NCBI GenBank assembly: GCA_903899945.1
Contig: CAIULA010000013.1
Location: 54,486-118,485 of the forward strand
Length of the DNA stretch: 64,000 nucleotides
Reading direction: 5' to 3'
Source of the DNA: an uncultured Alphaproteobacteria bacterium
GTDB lineage: Bacteria; Pseudomonadota; Alphaproteobacteria; Paracaedibacterales; CAIULA01
The first letter of the stretch is position 1; each line of letters starts with the position of its first letter. Shown in pieces: positions 15,781 through 25,337 of this stretch. Both the position numbers and the translations under genes were made by a program. The notes below the pieces were generated by a model that was not told the origin of the DNA, searched no databases, and saw only the letters and a list, made by a program, of their open reading frames with translations.

Positions 15781-17730
15781 TTGCGCATTTTAGGATTTTT
15801 AGTTTTTCTTGCCGTTTTTTCCCCATTTTCCTCAGTTCAGGCTCAAACACAGCCTTCTTTTTCTCACGGGTTTTCAACCTTTGGTCAACTAAAATATCCA
15901 AGCACATTCAACAATTTTGATTATGTCAATCCAAATGCACCAAAGGGTGGGGAAATAAAAGTTGCTGGCCTTGGAACTTTTGATAACCTAAACCCTTTCA
16001 TTATCAAAGGAACACCCGCTCAGGGAATATCCCAATGCTACGCAACTCTTCTCGAATCATCTTTTGATGAGCCTGCAACTCATTACGGTTATGTAGCCGA
16101 AGCTACTAGTGTCGCCCCTGATCTTTCGTGGGTGATTTTTAGACTGAACCCGAAAGCTTGTTTCAATAACGGAACACCGATTACTGCAGATGACATAATC
16201 TTTAGCTTTAATATTTTGCGTGAAAAAGGGTTGCCTCTCTTCCGTACCTATTACAAGGCCGTCACAAAGATTGAAAAATTATCGGATCACGAAGTCAAAT
16301 TTCATTGCCCAGGCAATAAAAGTCGTGAAATCCCGGCAATTCTAGGACAATTACCAGCGCTTTCTAAGGTTTATTACGAAACACATCCTTTTGAAGAAAC
16401 GACGTTGACACCTCCGCCATGTAGTGGCGCATATGAAGTAAAATCCGTAGATGCCGGACGTTCGGTTACTTATAAACGTGTTAAGAATTGGTGGGGGGAA
16501 AATATCTCAAGTCAAAAAGGTCGTCATAATTTTGATGCCATCAAGGTGGATTATTATCGTGATGCCAATGCCATGTTTGAAGCCTTTAAAAATGGTCAAG
16601 TTGACATTCGTCATGAAGGAAGCTCTAAACTATGGTCCACGGCCTATACTTTTCCGGCAATTGAACAAGGTTTTGTAAAAAAAGAGAGAATCAAACACAG
16701 CCTTTGCATTCCTGGAAGTTACGGTCTGTTCTTTAACACACGTCGGGAAATTTTTAGCGACCGTAAAGCACGCCAGGCCCTAACAGAAATGTTTGATTTT
16801 AACTGGGCAAACAAAAACCTTTTTTATAATACATACCAAAGAATTAAAAGTTATTTTCCTAACACACCTTTTTCGGCAATTGGCATTCCAGAAGGCGAGG
16901 AACGGGCTTTACTTGAGCCTTATAAAGATCAAATTCCAACAGAGGTCTTTACAGACACTTTTACACTTCCCGAACATAATAACGAGAGCGATATCAGAAA
17001 ATCATCGGATAAAGCTTTAAAACTGTTAAAAGAAGCTGGCTTCGAAATTAAAAATCAAAAGCTTATTAATGTCAAAACAGGAAAGCCTTTTGTATTTGAA
17101 GCCCTGATCTATGATCAGTCTTTGGAAAAAATATTCCTTCATTTCCAAAACTATTTAAAATTAATTGGCATCGAAATGGCGGTTAGACTTGTTGATGTTT
17201 CAACTTACCAAGAACGTATTGATCAATATGATTACGATATGATTATTAGTAGCAATCCCCAAAGTCCAACTCCGGGCAATGAACAAAGAGATATGTGGGG
17301 AAGTCAGGCAGTGAGCATGAAAGGCTCTAGAAATGTAGCTGGCATTCACGAGAAACCAATTGATGAAATGATTGAGAAATTAATTGAATCCAAAGATTAC
17401 AAAACGCTAATAACAACCACAAAAGCCCTCGATCGTTTGTTATTATGGGGATATTACATGATTCCAGCCTGGACAACAGATAGCATCCCTGTTGCTTTTT
17501 GGGATCGATTTGGCCGTCCAGACATTGCCTCTCCCTATAATCCGTTAACCTTCGATGCATGGTGGATAGATAAAGATAAAGAGAAACGATTACCTTCTCA
17601 TTTGCAAAGAAATGACGTTAATGAAAAAGCACCGGTAGCTCAATCAAGCGACACAAAAGAAGTGCATGATGGTGTTTTCTGTAAAATATGGTCTTGGTTT
17701 AAAGGATTGTTTAAAAATACAGAAGCGTGA
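15781..17730 (+). CDS. yejA: Peptide ABC transporter substrate-binding protein, YejA-like
   Basis: This 649-residue family-5 solute-binding protein has a signal peptide ending near VQAQ. The N-terminal HGFSTFGQLKYPSTFNNFDYVNPNAPKGG pattern (shown in part) and DNLNPFIIKG are typical of YejA. It should capture peptides in the periplasm for YejB, YejE and YejF encoded downstream. The start is TTG with AAAGG upstream. A C-terminal extension of about 50 polar residues ending in an aromatic, basic stretch (KIWSWFKGLFKN) is unusual. Confidence 0.9.
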   Translation: MRILGFLVFLAVFSPFSSVQAQTQPSFSHGFSTFGQLKYPSTFNNFDYVNPNAPKGGEIKVAGLGTFDNLNPFIIKGTPAQGISQCYATLLESSFDEPATHYGYVAEATSVAPDLSWVIFRLNPKACFNNGTPITADDIIFSFNILREKGLPLFRTYYKAVTKIEKLSDHEVKFHCPGNKSREIPAILGQLPALSKVYYETHPFEETTLTPPPCSGAYEVKSVDAGRSVTYKRVKNWWGENISSQKGRHNFDAIKVDYYRDANAMFEAFKNGQVDIRHEGSSKLWSTAYTFPAIEQGFVKKERIKHSLCIPGSYGLFFNTRREIFSDRKARQALTEMFDFNWANKNLFYNTYQRIKSYFPNTPFSAIGIPEGEERALLEPYKDQIPTEVFTDTFTLPEHNNESDIRKSSDKALKLLKEAGFEIKNQKLINVKTGKPFVFEALIYDQSLEKIFLHFQNYLKLIGIEMAVRLVDVSTYQERIDQYDYDMIISSNPQSPTPGNEQRDMWGSQAVSMKGSRNVAGIHEKPIDEMIEKLIESKDYKTLITTTKALDRLLLWGYYMIPAWTTDSIPVAFWDRFGRPDIASPYNPLTFDAWWIDKDKEKRLPSHLQRNDVNEKAPVAQSSDTKEVHDGVFCKIWSWFKGLFKNTEA

Positions 17731-17787
17731 CAAAAATCCATTTTTCCGCTACAGTTTAACCACTAAGATTTTGTTAATTGTTGCTTA

Positions 17788-18888
17788 ATGACCAGTTACA
17801 TTTTACGCCGTCTGCTTTTGATGATTCCAACTTTGTTTGGAATTATGTTGATCAACTTTATCATCATCCAAGCAGCACCTGGCGGGCCTATTCAGCAGAT
17901 CGTTGCGAAACTTCGTGGGCAATCCTCTGATCTCGACAGTAGATTGGGTGGTGCTGGCCAAGATATAGGCACACAAAGCATTCATGGTGATAGTTTTCAA
18001 GAACACACCTACAGGGGTGCTCAAGGCATTGATCCAGCACTCATTAAAGAATTAGAAATACAGTTCGGCTTTGATAAACCGGCTCATGAACGCTTTTTCA
18101 AAATGATCGGGAATTATCTGACCTTTGATTTTGGAAAAAGCTATTTCCGTGATCAAAGCGTTGTTTCGCTTGTCACATCAAAACTGCCTGTTTCCGTTTC
18201 CCTTGGCCTGTGGACCACTCTTCTTGTTTACTTAATCTCTATTCCTATAGGCATTAAAAAGGCCGTGCGCGACGGCTCTGCCTTTGATATTTGGACAAGC
18301 GGCATCGTCATTATTGCCTATGCAATCCCTAGTTTTCTTTTTGCGCTTTTTTTAATCATCCTTTTCGCAGGAGGAAGCTTTTGGAACATCTTTCCTTTAA
18401 GGGGATTGACGTCAGATAATTGGCAATCCTTAAACCTTTTTGGAAAATGTTTGGATTATTTTTGGCATCTTGCCTTACCGATTACAGCGATGGTGATTGG
18501 TGGCTTTGCGAAATTGACCTTGCTGACTAAAAATTCATTTCTCGATGAAATCCACAAACAATATGTCACAACCGCCCGCGCCAAAGGACTTGCGGAAAGA
18601 CGCATTTTATATGGGCATATTTTCAGAAACGCTATGTTGATTGTTATTGCCGGATTTCCTATGGCCTTTATCCACATCTTGTTCACTTCATCCTTGTTAA
18701 TTGAAGTATTATTTTCCCTTGATGGCCTTGGACTTTTGGGGTTTGAATCTGCCATGAGCCGAGATTATCCTGTTATGTTTGGCACCCTTTATATGTTCAC
18801 CCTTTTGGGGATGGCGCTTCATTTAATTGGAGATATGATGTACATGATTGTCGATCGTCGCATTGATCTTAGTGCAAGTCGGGGATAA
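17788..18888 (+). CDS. yejB: Peptide ABC transporter permease, YejB-like
   Basis: This 366-residue inner-membrane permease of the DppB/OppB family starts YILRRLLLMIPTLFGIMLINF and contains the cytoplasmic coupling loop (RAKGLAERRILYGHIFRNA) and a PVMFGTLYMF end segment. A long periplasmic insert near 45-80 (GGPIQQIVAKLRG...) is the YejB hallmark. With YejE it forms the channel. Confidence 0.92.
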   Translation: MTSYILRRLLLMIPTLFGIMLINFIIIQAAPGGPIQQIVAKLRGQSSDLDSRLGGAGQDIGTQSIHGDSFQEHTYRGAQGIDPALIKELEIQFGFDKPAHERFFKMIGNYLTFDFGKSYFRDQSVVSLVTSKLPVSVSLGLWTTLLVYLISIPIGIKKAVRDGSAFDIWTSGIVIIAYAIPSFLFALFLIILFAGGSFWNIFPLRGLTSDNWQSLNLFGKCLDYFWHLALPITAMVIGGFAKLTLLTKNSFLDEIHKQYVTTARAKGLAERRILYGHIFRNAMLIVIAGFPMAFIHILFTSSLLIEVLFSLDGLGLLGFESAMSRDYPVMFGTLYMFTLLGMALHLIGDMMYMIVDRRIDLSASRG

Positions 18889-18895
18889 AAAATCG

Positions 18896-19927
18896 ATGAA
18901 ACTATCCCCCATTACCATAAGACGTCTTCAACAATTTAAAGCTAACAAACGCGGCTATTGGGCTTTTTGGTTATTTGTGGGGCTTTTTGTTCTCACTTTT
19001 TTTGCCGAACTAATCGCTAATGATCAACCTCTTTTGGTTTCTTACAAAGGGCATTATTACTGCCCCCTTGTCAAAAGTTACCCTGAGACAACCTTTGGCG
19101 GAACCTTTGAAACAGCCACTAATTACCGCGATCCGACCGTGCGGAACCTTATTGAGAAAGATGGCTGGCTTCTTTTTCCGCCTATTCCCTTTGGCATTCA
19201 AACGGTCAATTACAACCTGCCTGTTCCGGCCCCTGCCCCCCCTTCAAAGGAGAACTGGCTAGGCACCGATGATCAAGGCAGAGATGTTTTAGCCAGATCT
19301 ATTTATGGGTTTCGTGTATCAATTTTATTTGGAATCACACTGACTTTCTTTTCGGCCATCATCGGCATCATAGCAGGCGCTATTCAAGGATATTTTGGCG
19401 GAAAAGTTGATCTTATTTTTCAGCGTTTTATTGAAATCTGGAATGGACTGCCTATTCTCTATCTTCTCATTATCCTCTCCAGCATGATTGAACCTAACTT
19501 TTGGTGGCTGCTTGGAATCATGTTATTGTTTAGCTGGATGATGCTGGTTGGTGTTGTCCGTGCTGAATTCTTTAGAGCGCGAACTCTTGAATATGTAAGA
19601 GCCGCCGAAGCCCTTGGTGTTCCAACTTTTAGAATTATTTTAAGACATATGCTTCCCAATGCAATGATTGCAACCATTACTTATATCCCGTTTATTCTAA
19701 ATGGTTCGATTACAACACTTACATCACTTGACTTCTTAGGTTTTGGGCTGCCGCCCGGTTCTGCATCTTTGGGTGAATTGCTGACTCAAGGTAAAAATAA
19801 TATCCAAGCTCCTTGGTTGGGGTTAACTGGTTTTTTCTCAATTGCTTTTATTTTGAGCCTGTTAATATTCATTGGTGAAGCCGTCCGAGATGCCTTTGAC
19901 CCTCGTCAAAATAAATTCTTAAGGTAG
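18896..19927 (+). CDS. yejE: Peptide ABC transporter permease, YejE-like
   Basis: ATG at 18896 is chosen because GGGGAT lies just upstream and the product begins MKLSPITIRRLQQFKANKRGYW, like YejE. The 343-residue protein has the DppC-type N-terminal helix, a long periplasmic segment with YKGHYYCPLVKSYPETTFGG, the motif NWLGTDDQGRDVLAR and the EAA loop (RAAEALGVPTFRIILRHMLPNA). The gene starts 7 bases after yejB. Confidence 0.92.
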   Translation: MKLSPITIRRLQQFKANKRGYWAFWLFVGLFVLTFFAELIANDQPLLVSYKGHYYCPLVKSYPETTFGGTFETATNYRDPTVRNLIEKDGWLLFPPIPFGIQTVNYNLPVPAPAPPSKENWLGTDDQGRDVLARSIYGFRVSILFGITLTFFSAIIGIIAGAIQGYFGGKVDLIFQRFIEIWNGLPILYLLIILSSMIEPNFWWLLGIMLLFSWMMLVGVVRAEFFRARTLEYVRAAEALGVPTFRIILRHMLPNAMIATITYIPFILNGSITTLTSLDFLGFGLPPGSASLGELLTQGKNNIQAPWLGLTGFFSIAFILSLLIFIGEAVRDAFDPRQNKFLR

Positions 19928-19938
19928 AAAAATTTCCT

Positions 19939-20691
19939 ATGGACGAAACGATTTCTCTTAAAAATAACCTTACCATTGCTTATCAAGCCCTTGCATCCAT
20001 GAAGCTTGATAACCTGACATATACGCATCTATCAGCGCGCCTTCCAGGAAAAGATAGTTTTTATATCTACCCCTTTGGCTTTCTTTATTCAGAAGTTACT
20101 CCCTCATCCCTTTTACAGGTTTCTTTCTCAGGCGATGTATTGGAAGGTGAAAAAGAAGGCTATAATCCAACAGGATACGCTCTTCACAGCGCTATTTACC
20201 GAAATCGTCCTGATATCAATGCAATTTTTCATCTTCATACAACAGCTGGCGTTGCAGTATCTGCGATGGAATGCGGGCTTTTGCCAATCAGTCAATTTGC
20301 TTTGCATTTTTACAATCGCGTTTCTTACCAAGATTATGATTCACTCGTTCTAGATCCTCATAAACAAGAGGAAATCTTAAAAACGATTATGGGACAGGAT
20401 AATAAAACGATTATGCTCAGAAATCATGGAACAGTTACTTGTGGCTCTACCATCCAAGAGGCTTTCTTTTACACACATCACTTAGAAGAGGCCTGTAAGG
20501 TTCAATGTCTGGCCTTAAGCAGTCGTGAGAAACTTATTATGCCGGATCCTATTATTTGCGAAAAATCGTGCACGCAGTTATTATCTTTTGAAGAATCCTT
20601 AGGCGAAAGAGATTGGAAAGCCATATCCAGACAATTTAAAGTAAAAGACAATAGTTCAATTTCCTATCCCTTGAAACTTAAGGCTGTTTAA
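19939..20691 (+). CDS. Class II aldolase/adducin family protein
   Basis: This 250-residue protein has the family zinc site: HLH at 98-100 and His163 in MLRNHGTVTCG. Other landmarks are LTYTHLSARLP, NPTGYALHSAIYRNRPDINAI and AFFYTHHLEEAC. Related enzymes include fuculose- and ribulose-phosphate aldolases/epimerases and methylthioribulose dehydratase; the residues seen do not settle the substrate. It sits between yejE (11 bases) and yejF (4 bases), inside a peptide importer operon where it does not normally occur. Confidence 0.85.
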   Translation: MDETISLKNNLTIAYQALASMKLDNLTYTHLSARLPGKDSFYIYPFGFLYSEVTPSSLLQVSFSGDVLEGEKEGYNPTGYALHSAIYRNRPDINAIFHLHTTAGVAVSAMECGLLPISQFALHFYNRVSYQDYDSLVLDPHKQEEILKTIMGQDNKTIMLRNHGTVTCGSTIQEAFFYTHHLEEACKVQCLALSSREKLIMPDPIICEKSCTQLLSFEESLGERDWKAISRQFKVKDNSSISYPLKLKAV

Positions 20692-20695
20692 TTCA

Positions 20696-22306
20696 ATGAC
20701 TTTGCTTAAAGTTAATAATCTAGGCGTTGCCTTTCACCAAAACAATCAAAGCGATCTTATAGCCGTCAAAGGTGTTTCATTTGACCTTGATCAAGGGCAA
20801 ACCTTAGCCCTTGTTGGCGAAAGTGGTTCTGGAAAATCTGTAAGCGCCTTGTCGATTTTAGGTCTTTTGCCTTATCCACAAGCTAGCCATCCAACAGGGT
20901 CCATCTTGTTTCAAGGACAAGAACTTTTGAATCAATCAGAAGATGTCTTACGAAAAGTTCGCGGCAGCGAGATTGGGATGATTTTCCAAGAACCGATGAC
21001 TGCCCTCAATCCGCTTCATACTATTGAAAAACAAATTGCCGAACCCTTAGAAATTCATAAAAAACTAACACGCTCTCAGGCCTATTCACAAGTTGTTGAT
21101 CTTTTGAAACTCGTTGGCTTTGAAGACGGCGTTGATCGTCTTCAGGCCTTTCCCCATCAATTATCGGGTGGGCAACGTCAACGTGTCATGATTGCAATGG
21201 CCTTAGCGTGCGAACCGAAACTGTTGATTGCAGATGAACCGACAACAGCGCTGGATGTCACCATTCAAGCCAGCATCCTAGAGTTGATTCAATCTTTGAA
21301 AAAACGTTTTAAAATGGCGTTGCTATTAATCAGTCATGATTTGGGCATGGTTGCTAAAATGTCAGAGCGGATTGCCGTGATGCGTTATGGAGAAGTCGTT
21401 GAGGCCGGAAATACTCTTGATGTCCTCAAAAAACCAAAGCACCCCTACACCCAACATTTGATTGCATCAGAGCCATCTGGCTCTCCTGCCCCCCTTCCCT
21501 TACATCCGAAAATCATTCTCAGTGCAAAAGATTTATGTGTAACTTTTGAAAAAGATAAACCCTTGTTTTCAAAAAAACAGGAAAAGGTAATAAAAGCCGT
21601 TAATCACGTAAGCATTAATCTGAACATAGGAGAAACCTTAGGGATTGTTGGTGAAAGCGGCTCTGGAAAAAGCACTCTTGCTTATGCTCTTTTGAGATTG
21701 CAGGCAAATCAGGGTGGGAAGATTCTTTTTGATGGAACAGATCTTAATGCTTTAAAATCCCATGAACTGAGACCACTTAGAAAATCTATGCAAATCATTT
21801 TTCAAGATCCATTTGGATCTTTAAACCCACGCCTTTCGATTGGTCAAATTGTGGCAGAAGGCTTGGTTGTGCATAATAAAGAACTTACCCCTAAACAAAT
21901 AGAAGAGGCTGTTTCTCATCGATTGGAAGAGGTTGGAATTGATCCCAAATTCCAAAGCCGTTATCCCCATGAATTTTCAGGTGGACAACGCCAAAGAATA
22001 GCCATTGCGCGAGCTCTTATTCTACAGCCAAAGCTTTTAATATTAGACGAACCCACATCTGCACTCGATCGTTCAATTCAAGCAGAGGTCATTGATTTGC
22101 TAAGAAATTTACAAACCAAACATCATTTAAGTTATTTGTTTATCAGCCATGACCTAAAAGTTGTAAGGGCCATGAGCCATCGTATTATCGTTATGAAAGA
22201 TGGTCAAATCGTTGAAGAGGGTTCTGTGGATAAAATTTTTAATAATCCAGAAACCCCCTATACCAAAACCTTAATCAAAGCCGCCTTTGATATCTTACCA
22301 AGTTAA
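20696..22306 (+). CDS. yejF: Peptide ABC transporter ATPase with two ATP-binding domains, YejF-like
   Basis: This 536-residue protein contains two complete ABC modules. Each has Walker A GESGSGKS, a signature (LSGGQRQRV and FSGGQRQRI) and Walker B (LLIADEPTTALD and LLILDEPTSALD). The oligopeptide/dipeptide C-terminal motif (HPYTQHLI, TPYTKTLI) follows each. A fused double ATPase is typical of YejF and energises YejB/YejE. Confidence 0.93.
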   Translation: MTLLKVNNLGVAFHQNNQSDLIAVKGVSFDLDQGQTLALVGESGSGKSVSALSILGLLPYPQASHPTGSILFQGQELLNQSEDVLRKVRGSEIGMIFQEPMTALNPLHTIEKQIAEPLEIHKKLTRSQAYSQVVDLLKLVGFEDGVDRLQAFPHQLSGGQRQRVMIAMALACEPKLLIADEPTTALDVTIQASILELIQSLKKRFKMALLLISHDLGMVAKMSERIAVMRYGEVVEAGNTLDVLKKPKHPYTQHLIASEPSGSPAPLPLHPKIILSAKDLCVTFEKDKPLFSKKQEKVIKAVNHVSINLNIGETLGIVGESGSGKSTLAYALLRLQANQGGKILFDGTDLNALKSHELRPLRKSMQIIFQDPFGSLNPRLSIGQIVAEGLVVHNKELTPKQIEEAVSHRLEEVGIDPKFQSRYPHEFSGGQRQRIAIARALILQPKLLILDEPTSALDRSIQAEVIDLLRNLQTKHHLSYLFISHDLKVVRAMSHRIIVMKDGQIVEEGSVDKIFNNPETPYTKTLIKAAFDILPS

Positions 22307-22317
22307 AAGTGTCCTTT

Positions 22318-22581
22318 TTAATCAGGTTCTTCTTCTCCGTCAAAATCATCACTTAAAGAAGAGGAAGAAAACGCGAAAGGTGAAATGGGCCTACTCGTGG
22401 TTGCATAGTCTTCAGTGTCTCGGTCATTTCTGCTTTGAAATTCTTTTTGTATAGCTTGTCCAAACATATATAATCCCCCATCAGGAAGCCCATCGGCACT
22501 GTAAGCTTTAGTTAAGTTGAAGCCAGACAGAATGCTGACTAATACTAGAATTTTTCCAAACCTTTTTACCGCCATCTTCAT
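22318..22581 (-). CDS. Small exported protein with an acidic tail
   Basis: This 87-residue product has a good AGGAGG ribosome site 5 bases before ATG. A signal peptide (KRFGKILVLVSILSGFNLTKAYS) is followed by a short mature part with GGLYMFGQAIQKEF and a Ser-rich, acidic C-terminus (SSSSLSDDFDGEEEPD). No family is recognised. It lies convergent to yejF, with 11 bases between the stops. Confidence 0.55.
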   Translation of the reverse strand: MKMAVKRFGKILVLVSILSGFNLTKAYSADGLPDGGLYMFGQAIQKEFQSRNDRDTEDYATTSRPISPFAFSSSSLSDDFDGEEEPD

Positions 22582-22655
22582 CGTCTCCTCCTTTTGTGTT
22601 AAGAACCAGATTAAGCCCTAATTCTTAATAGAATCTTAAGGGGAGAGAGAAATTT

Positions 22656-22784
22656 TTAGTCCAATAGGTCTTGAAGATACAAATTTACTCCGGCTTCTTT
22701 TGCCACTCTCTTCAGTTTTGTATCAAAAGTTGCTAACGGCAATCCGCGAGTTAGAGCAACAAGATCTGCATCAGGATTACACAT
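22656..22784 (-). pseudogene. Remnant of a PIN-domain (VapC-type) toxin
   Basis: The minus strand encodes 42 residues that include TRGLPLATFDTKLKRVAKEA and GVNLYLQDLLD before a stop. This is the characteristic C-terminal part of PIN-domain RNases (pattern GLPLATxDxxLxxAAxxxG). A full VapC is about 130 residues; the catalytic N-terminal half and any antitoxin are missing, and an in-frame stop lies just upstream. It is a decayed toxin gene next to ctrA. Confidence 0.65.
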
Positions 22785-23002
22785 GATTAAAAATCAAATT
22801 AAACTAGAATAGATCGGAAAGAAAAAAGTCAAGACCTCAAACAATTTTCAAAAATCATTCTTCTTTGACCCAATCAACTTGATAGACATAAAAGGTAAAT
22901 AAAATATTAAAAATCCCGAAAAATAAAAAAATATTATGTTAGGTATTTTAATAAAATTTTGCTAGCATTTTATCCAAGAGAGTAGAAACTGGTAGTAAAG
23001 TC
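22785..23002. promoter_or_regulatory. A+T-rich ctrA upstream region
   Basis: Between the toxin remnant and ctrA is a strongly A+T-rich stretch containing TTAGGTATTTTAA near 22940-22952, a partial match to CtrA-type half sites with wrong spacing. No clear -35/-10 pair could be assigned and no gene is seen. Confidence 0.3.
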
Positions 23003-23785
23003 ATGCGTGTATTATTAATAGAAGACGATTCCGCCACTGCAAAAGGGCTTGTGTCTACGCTAAAAAGTGAAGGTTTTGTCTGCGATACAACAGACCTTGG
23101 AGAAGATGGTCTTGAGATTGGTAAACTGTATGAATATGATCTGATTATTCTCGATTTAATGCTCCCGGATATTGATGGTTATGAGGTTCTTCGCCGCCTA
23201 CGCGCTGCCAGTATTAAAACGCCAATTTTGGTTTTATCAGGTCTTAGCGAAACGGATGACAAAGTCAAAGGTTTGGGTTTTGGCGCAGATGATTATTTAA
23301 CCAAACCCTTTAGCAAAGTTGAGTTATTGGCCCGCGCACACGCCATCGTACGTCGTTCACGTGGTCATTCTGATTCCATGATTCGCATTGGCCGCTTAAC
23401 AGTAAATTTACAAAAACGAATTGCAAGCGTCGATAATGAAACCTTGAACTTAACAGGCAAAGAATATGCTATTCTAGAGCTCTTATCTTTGAGAAAAGGC
23501 ACAACATTGACTAAGGAAATGTTCTTAAATCATCTGTATGGTGGTATGGACGAGCCTGAATTAAAAATTATAGATGTATTCATTTGCAAACTTCGCCGCA
23601 AAATTGCCGAAGCCTTAGGCGCAGATAACTACATTGAAACTGTATGGGGTCGCGGATATGTATTGCGTGATCCAAATGAAGATACAACTGTCGAAAAAGA
23701 AACTTCTGCACAACAAAGCGAATTTGCTGTTTTAGCAAACCCTCTTCCAGATGGACAACGACGCATTAGCTTGGAAGCTGTATAA
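23003..23785 (+). CDS. ctrA: Cell-cycle response regulator CtrA
   Basis: This 260-residue OmpR/PhoB-type regulator matches CtrA from the first residues ([16 protein letters not shown]). Asp51 in ILDLMLPD is the phosphoacceptor, YLTKPF carries the conserved lysine, and the winged-helix domain contains [37 protein letters not shown] and [12 protein letters not shown]. CtrA controls DNA replication, division and motility in alphaproteobacteria. The tail ends EAV rather than the double alanine used as a ClpXP signal in Caulobacter. Confidence 0.96.
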   Translation: MRVLLIEDDSATAKGLVSTLKSEGFVCDTTDLGEDGLEIGKLYEYDLIILDLMLPDIDGYEVLRRLRAASIKTPILVLSGLSETDDKVKGLGFGADDYLTKPFSKVELLARAHAIVRRSRGHSDSMIRIGRLTVNLQKRIASVDNETLNLTGKEYAILELLSLRKGTTLTKEMFLNHLYGGMDEPELKIIDVFICKLRRKIAEALGADNYIETVWGRGYVLRDPNEDTTVEKETSAQQSEFAVLANPLPDGQRRISLEAV

Positions 23786-23867
23786 ACTTCGTTTTTTAGC
23801 ATTCATAAATAAAGCTGAATCTGATAAGTTTAATCAGTTTCAATTCAATTAATAACGGGATTCATCT

Positions 23868-24464
23868 ATGCCTCATGTTTTGCCTCCTCTTCCCTATCCG
23901 ATAGACGCTCTTGAGCCTTCAATTTCTGCAAATACTCTCTCCTTTCATTATGGAAAGCACCACCAAACTTATGTAACGAATCTTAATAATTTGATCAAGG
24001 ATACAGACATTGAATCACTTCCTTTAGAAGAAATTATTAAAAAGACAGCCAAAAATCCGGATCAAATGGGTATTTTCAATAATGCAGCGCAGGTATGGAA
24101 TCATACATTTTTCTGGAATTGCATGCAGGCTGAGGGGGGCGGTAAACCAACAGGACGCCTCTTGGATATGATTATAGAAGCCTTCAACAGTTATGAAGAG
24201 TTTTATAATACCTTTAAGCAAGCTGCATTAACCCAATTTGGCAGCGGTTGGGCTTGGCTTGTGATGGATCAAGGACAACTAAAAATCACCAAGACAGGAA
24301 ATGCTGATCTGCCTATGGCGCATGGAATGACAGCACTGCTGACTTGTGACGTTTGGGAACATGCTTACTATTTGGATTATCAAAATCGTCGTGCCGACTT
24401 TGTTGATGCATTTTTAACCAAACTGGTTAATTGGTCGTTTGTTGAGAAAAATCTCAACGCGTAA
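23868..24464 (+). CDS. sodB: Iron superoxide dismutase
   Basis: This 198-residue protein has all four metal ligands: His27 in LSFHYGKHH, the His of VWNHTFFWNCM, and Asp and His in DVWEHAYYLDYQNRR. The GGGKPTG turn and the aromatic residues around the ligands favour the Fe form. It lacks a signal peptide, so it acts in the cytosol. It follows ctrA by 82 bases. Confidence 0.94.
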   Translation: MPHVLPPLPYPIDALEPSISANTLSFHYGKHHQTYVTNLNNLIKDTDIESLPLEEIIKKTAKNPDQMGIFNNAAQVWNHTFFWNCMQAEGGGKPTGRLLDMIIEAFNSYEEFYNTFKQAALTQFGSGWAWLVMDQGQLKITKTGNADLPMAHGMTALLTCDVWEHAYYLDYQNRRADFVDAFLTKLVNWSFVEKNLNA

Positions 24465-24478
24465 TAATCATTCAGTAA

Positions 24479-25195
24479 ATGGAAATAGAGATGATTGAAT
24501 CCTTGATCATCTCTTTCCTTTTGGGTGTTGCCTTAGCAAGTTTTACAATCTCACTGGCAGAGCAACCCTTGTCTTCTCTTTGGCGTTCTTCTATCTGCGA
24601 TGGTTGCGGCCATCCTCTTAAAATTAAGCAACTTGTTCCTGTATTTTCCTCATTTCTAAAAACCATATGCAAGTGCGGTCATCGTCCTTCTTTAAAGTAT
24701 GGAATTCTTGAAGCCTTGCTGGGATTCATTTTTTTCACTAACACCTTAGTTTTTGAGGCTACACTTTTTGGAGTTTTACTCAATCTTTTTTCGCTTGTCA
24801 GCTTTTACATCAGTCTTGTGGATTGGAAAACTCTCCACATCCCTCTTATTAGCTTATGCTTCCTAACAATTCTGAGTGGGCTATGGTCATATTTTAAGGA
24901 GCAGATTCCCATACCCGTTTTCATTATGCTTGCAGGAACAATCATTTTTTACTTTGTATGGAAATTTGTAAAAAATACTAAACCTACCGGAACCGCCGAT
25001 ATATTCCTTTTTATCCTTTCCGGTTTTTGGCTGCCCCTTAACTTAATTCCGTTTTTTCTCTTTTTGACAGGTCTGTGCGGAATCATCAGTTTTAAGTTTT
25101 TTAACGGAATAGACGGAAAATTCCCTTTTTCCCCATCCATTTTTTTAGCATTATGGGCTACGATTCTTATGTCGACCAGCCTACTTTATTTTTAG
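24479..25195 (+). CDS. Prepilin peptidase (type 4 prepilin leader peptidase)
   Basis: This 238-residue membrane protein has the N-terminal zinc cysteines CDGC (40, 43) and CKC (64, 66) on a cytoplasmic loop, and two catalytic aspartates: Asp115 in SLVDWKTLHIP and Asp174 in GTADIFLF. The usual GxGD is degenerate here (GTAD). It would cut and N-methylate pilin-like proteins such as the one at 6398-7147. A start four codons later is also possible. Confidence 0.85.
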   Translation: MEIEMIESLIISFLLGVALASFTISLAEQPLSSLWRSSICDGCGHPLKIKQLVPVFSSFLKTICKCGHRPSLKYGILEALLGFIFFTNTLVFEATLFGVLLNLFSLVSFYISLVDWKTLHIPLISLCFLTILSGLWSYFKEQIPIPVFIMLAGTIIFYFVWKFVKNTKPTGTADIFLFILSGFWLPLNLIPFFLFLTGLCGIISFKFFNGIDGKFPFSPSIFLALWATILMSTSLLYF

Positions 25196-25337
25196 AACGA
25201 GGATTACCATAAATGTCTCTCAACGCAAAGCAGCAGTCAGTAATATTGTAAAATTTATTGAACAATAACAAAAGGTCGTTTTTTTAACGAATTCAGGTTA
25301 GAATAACTCTAAATTTATGATGTTGCCGGAGACTTTT

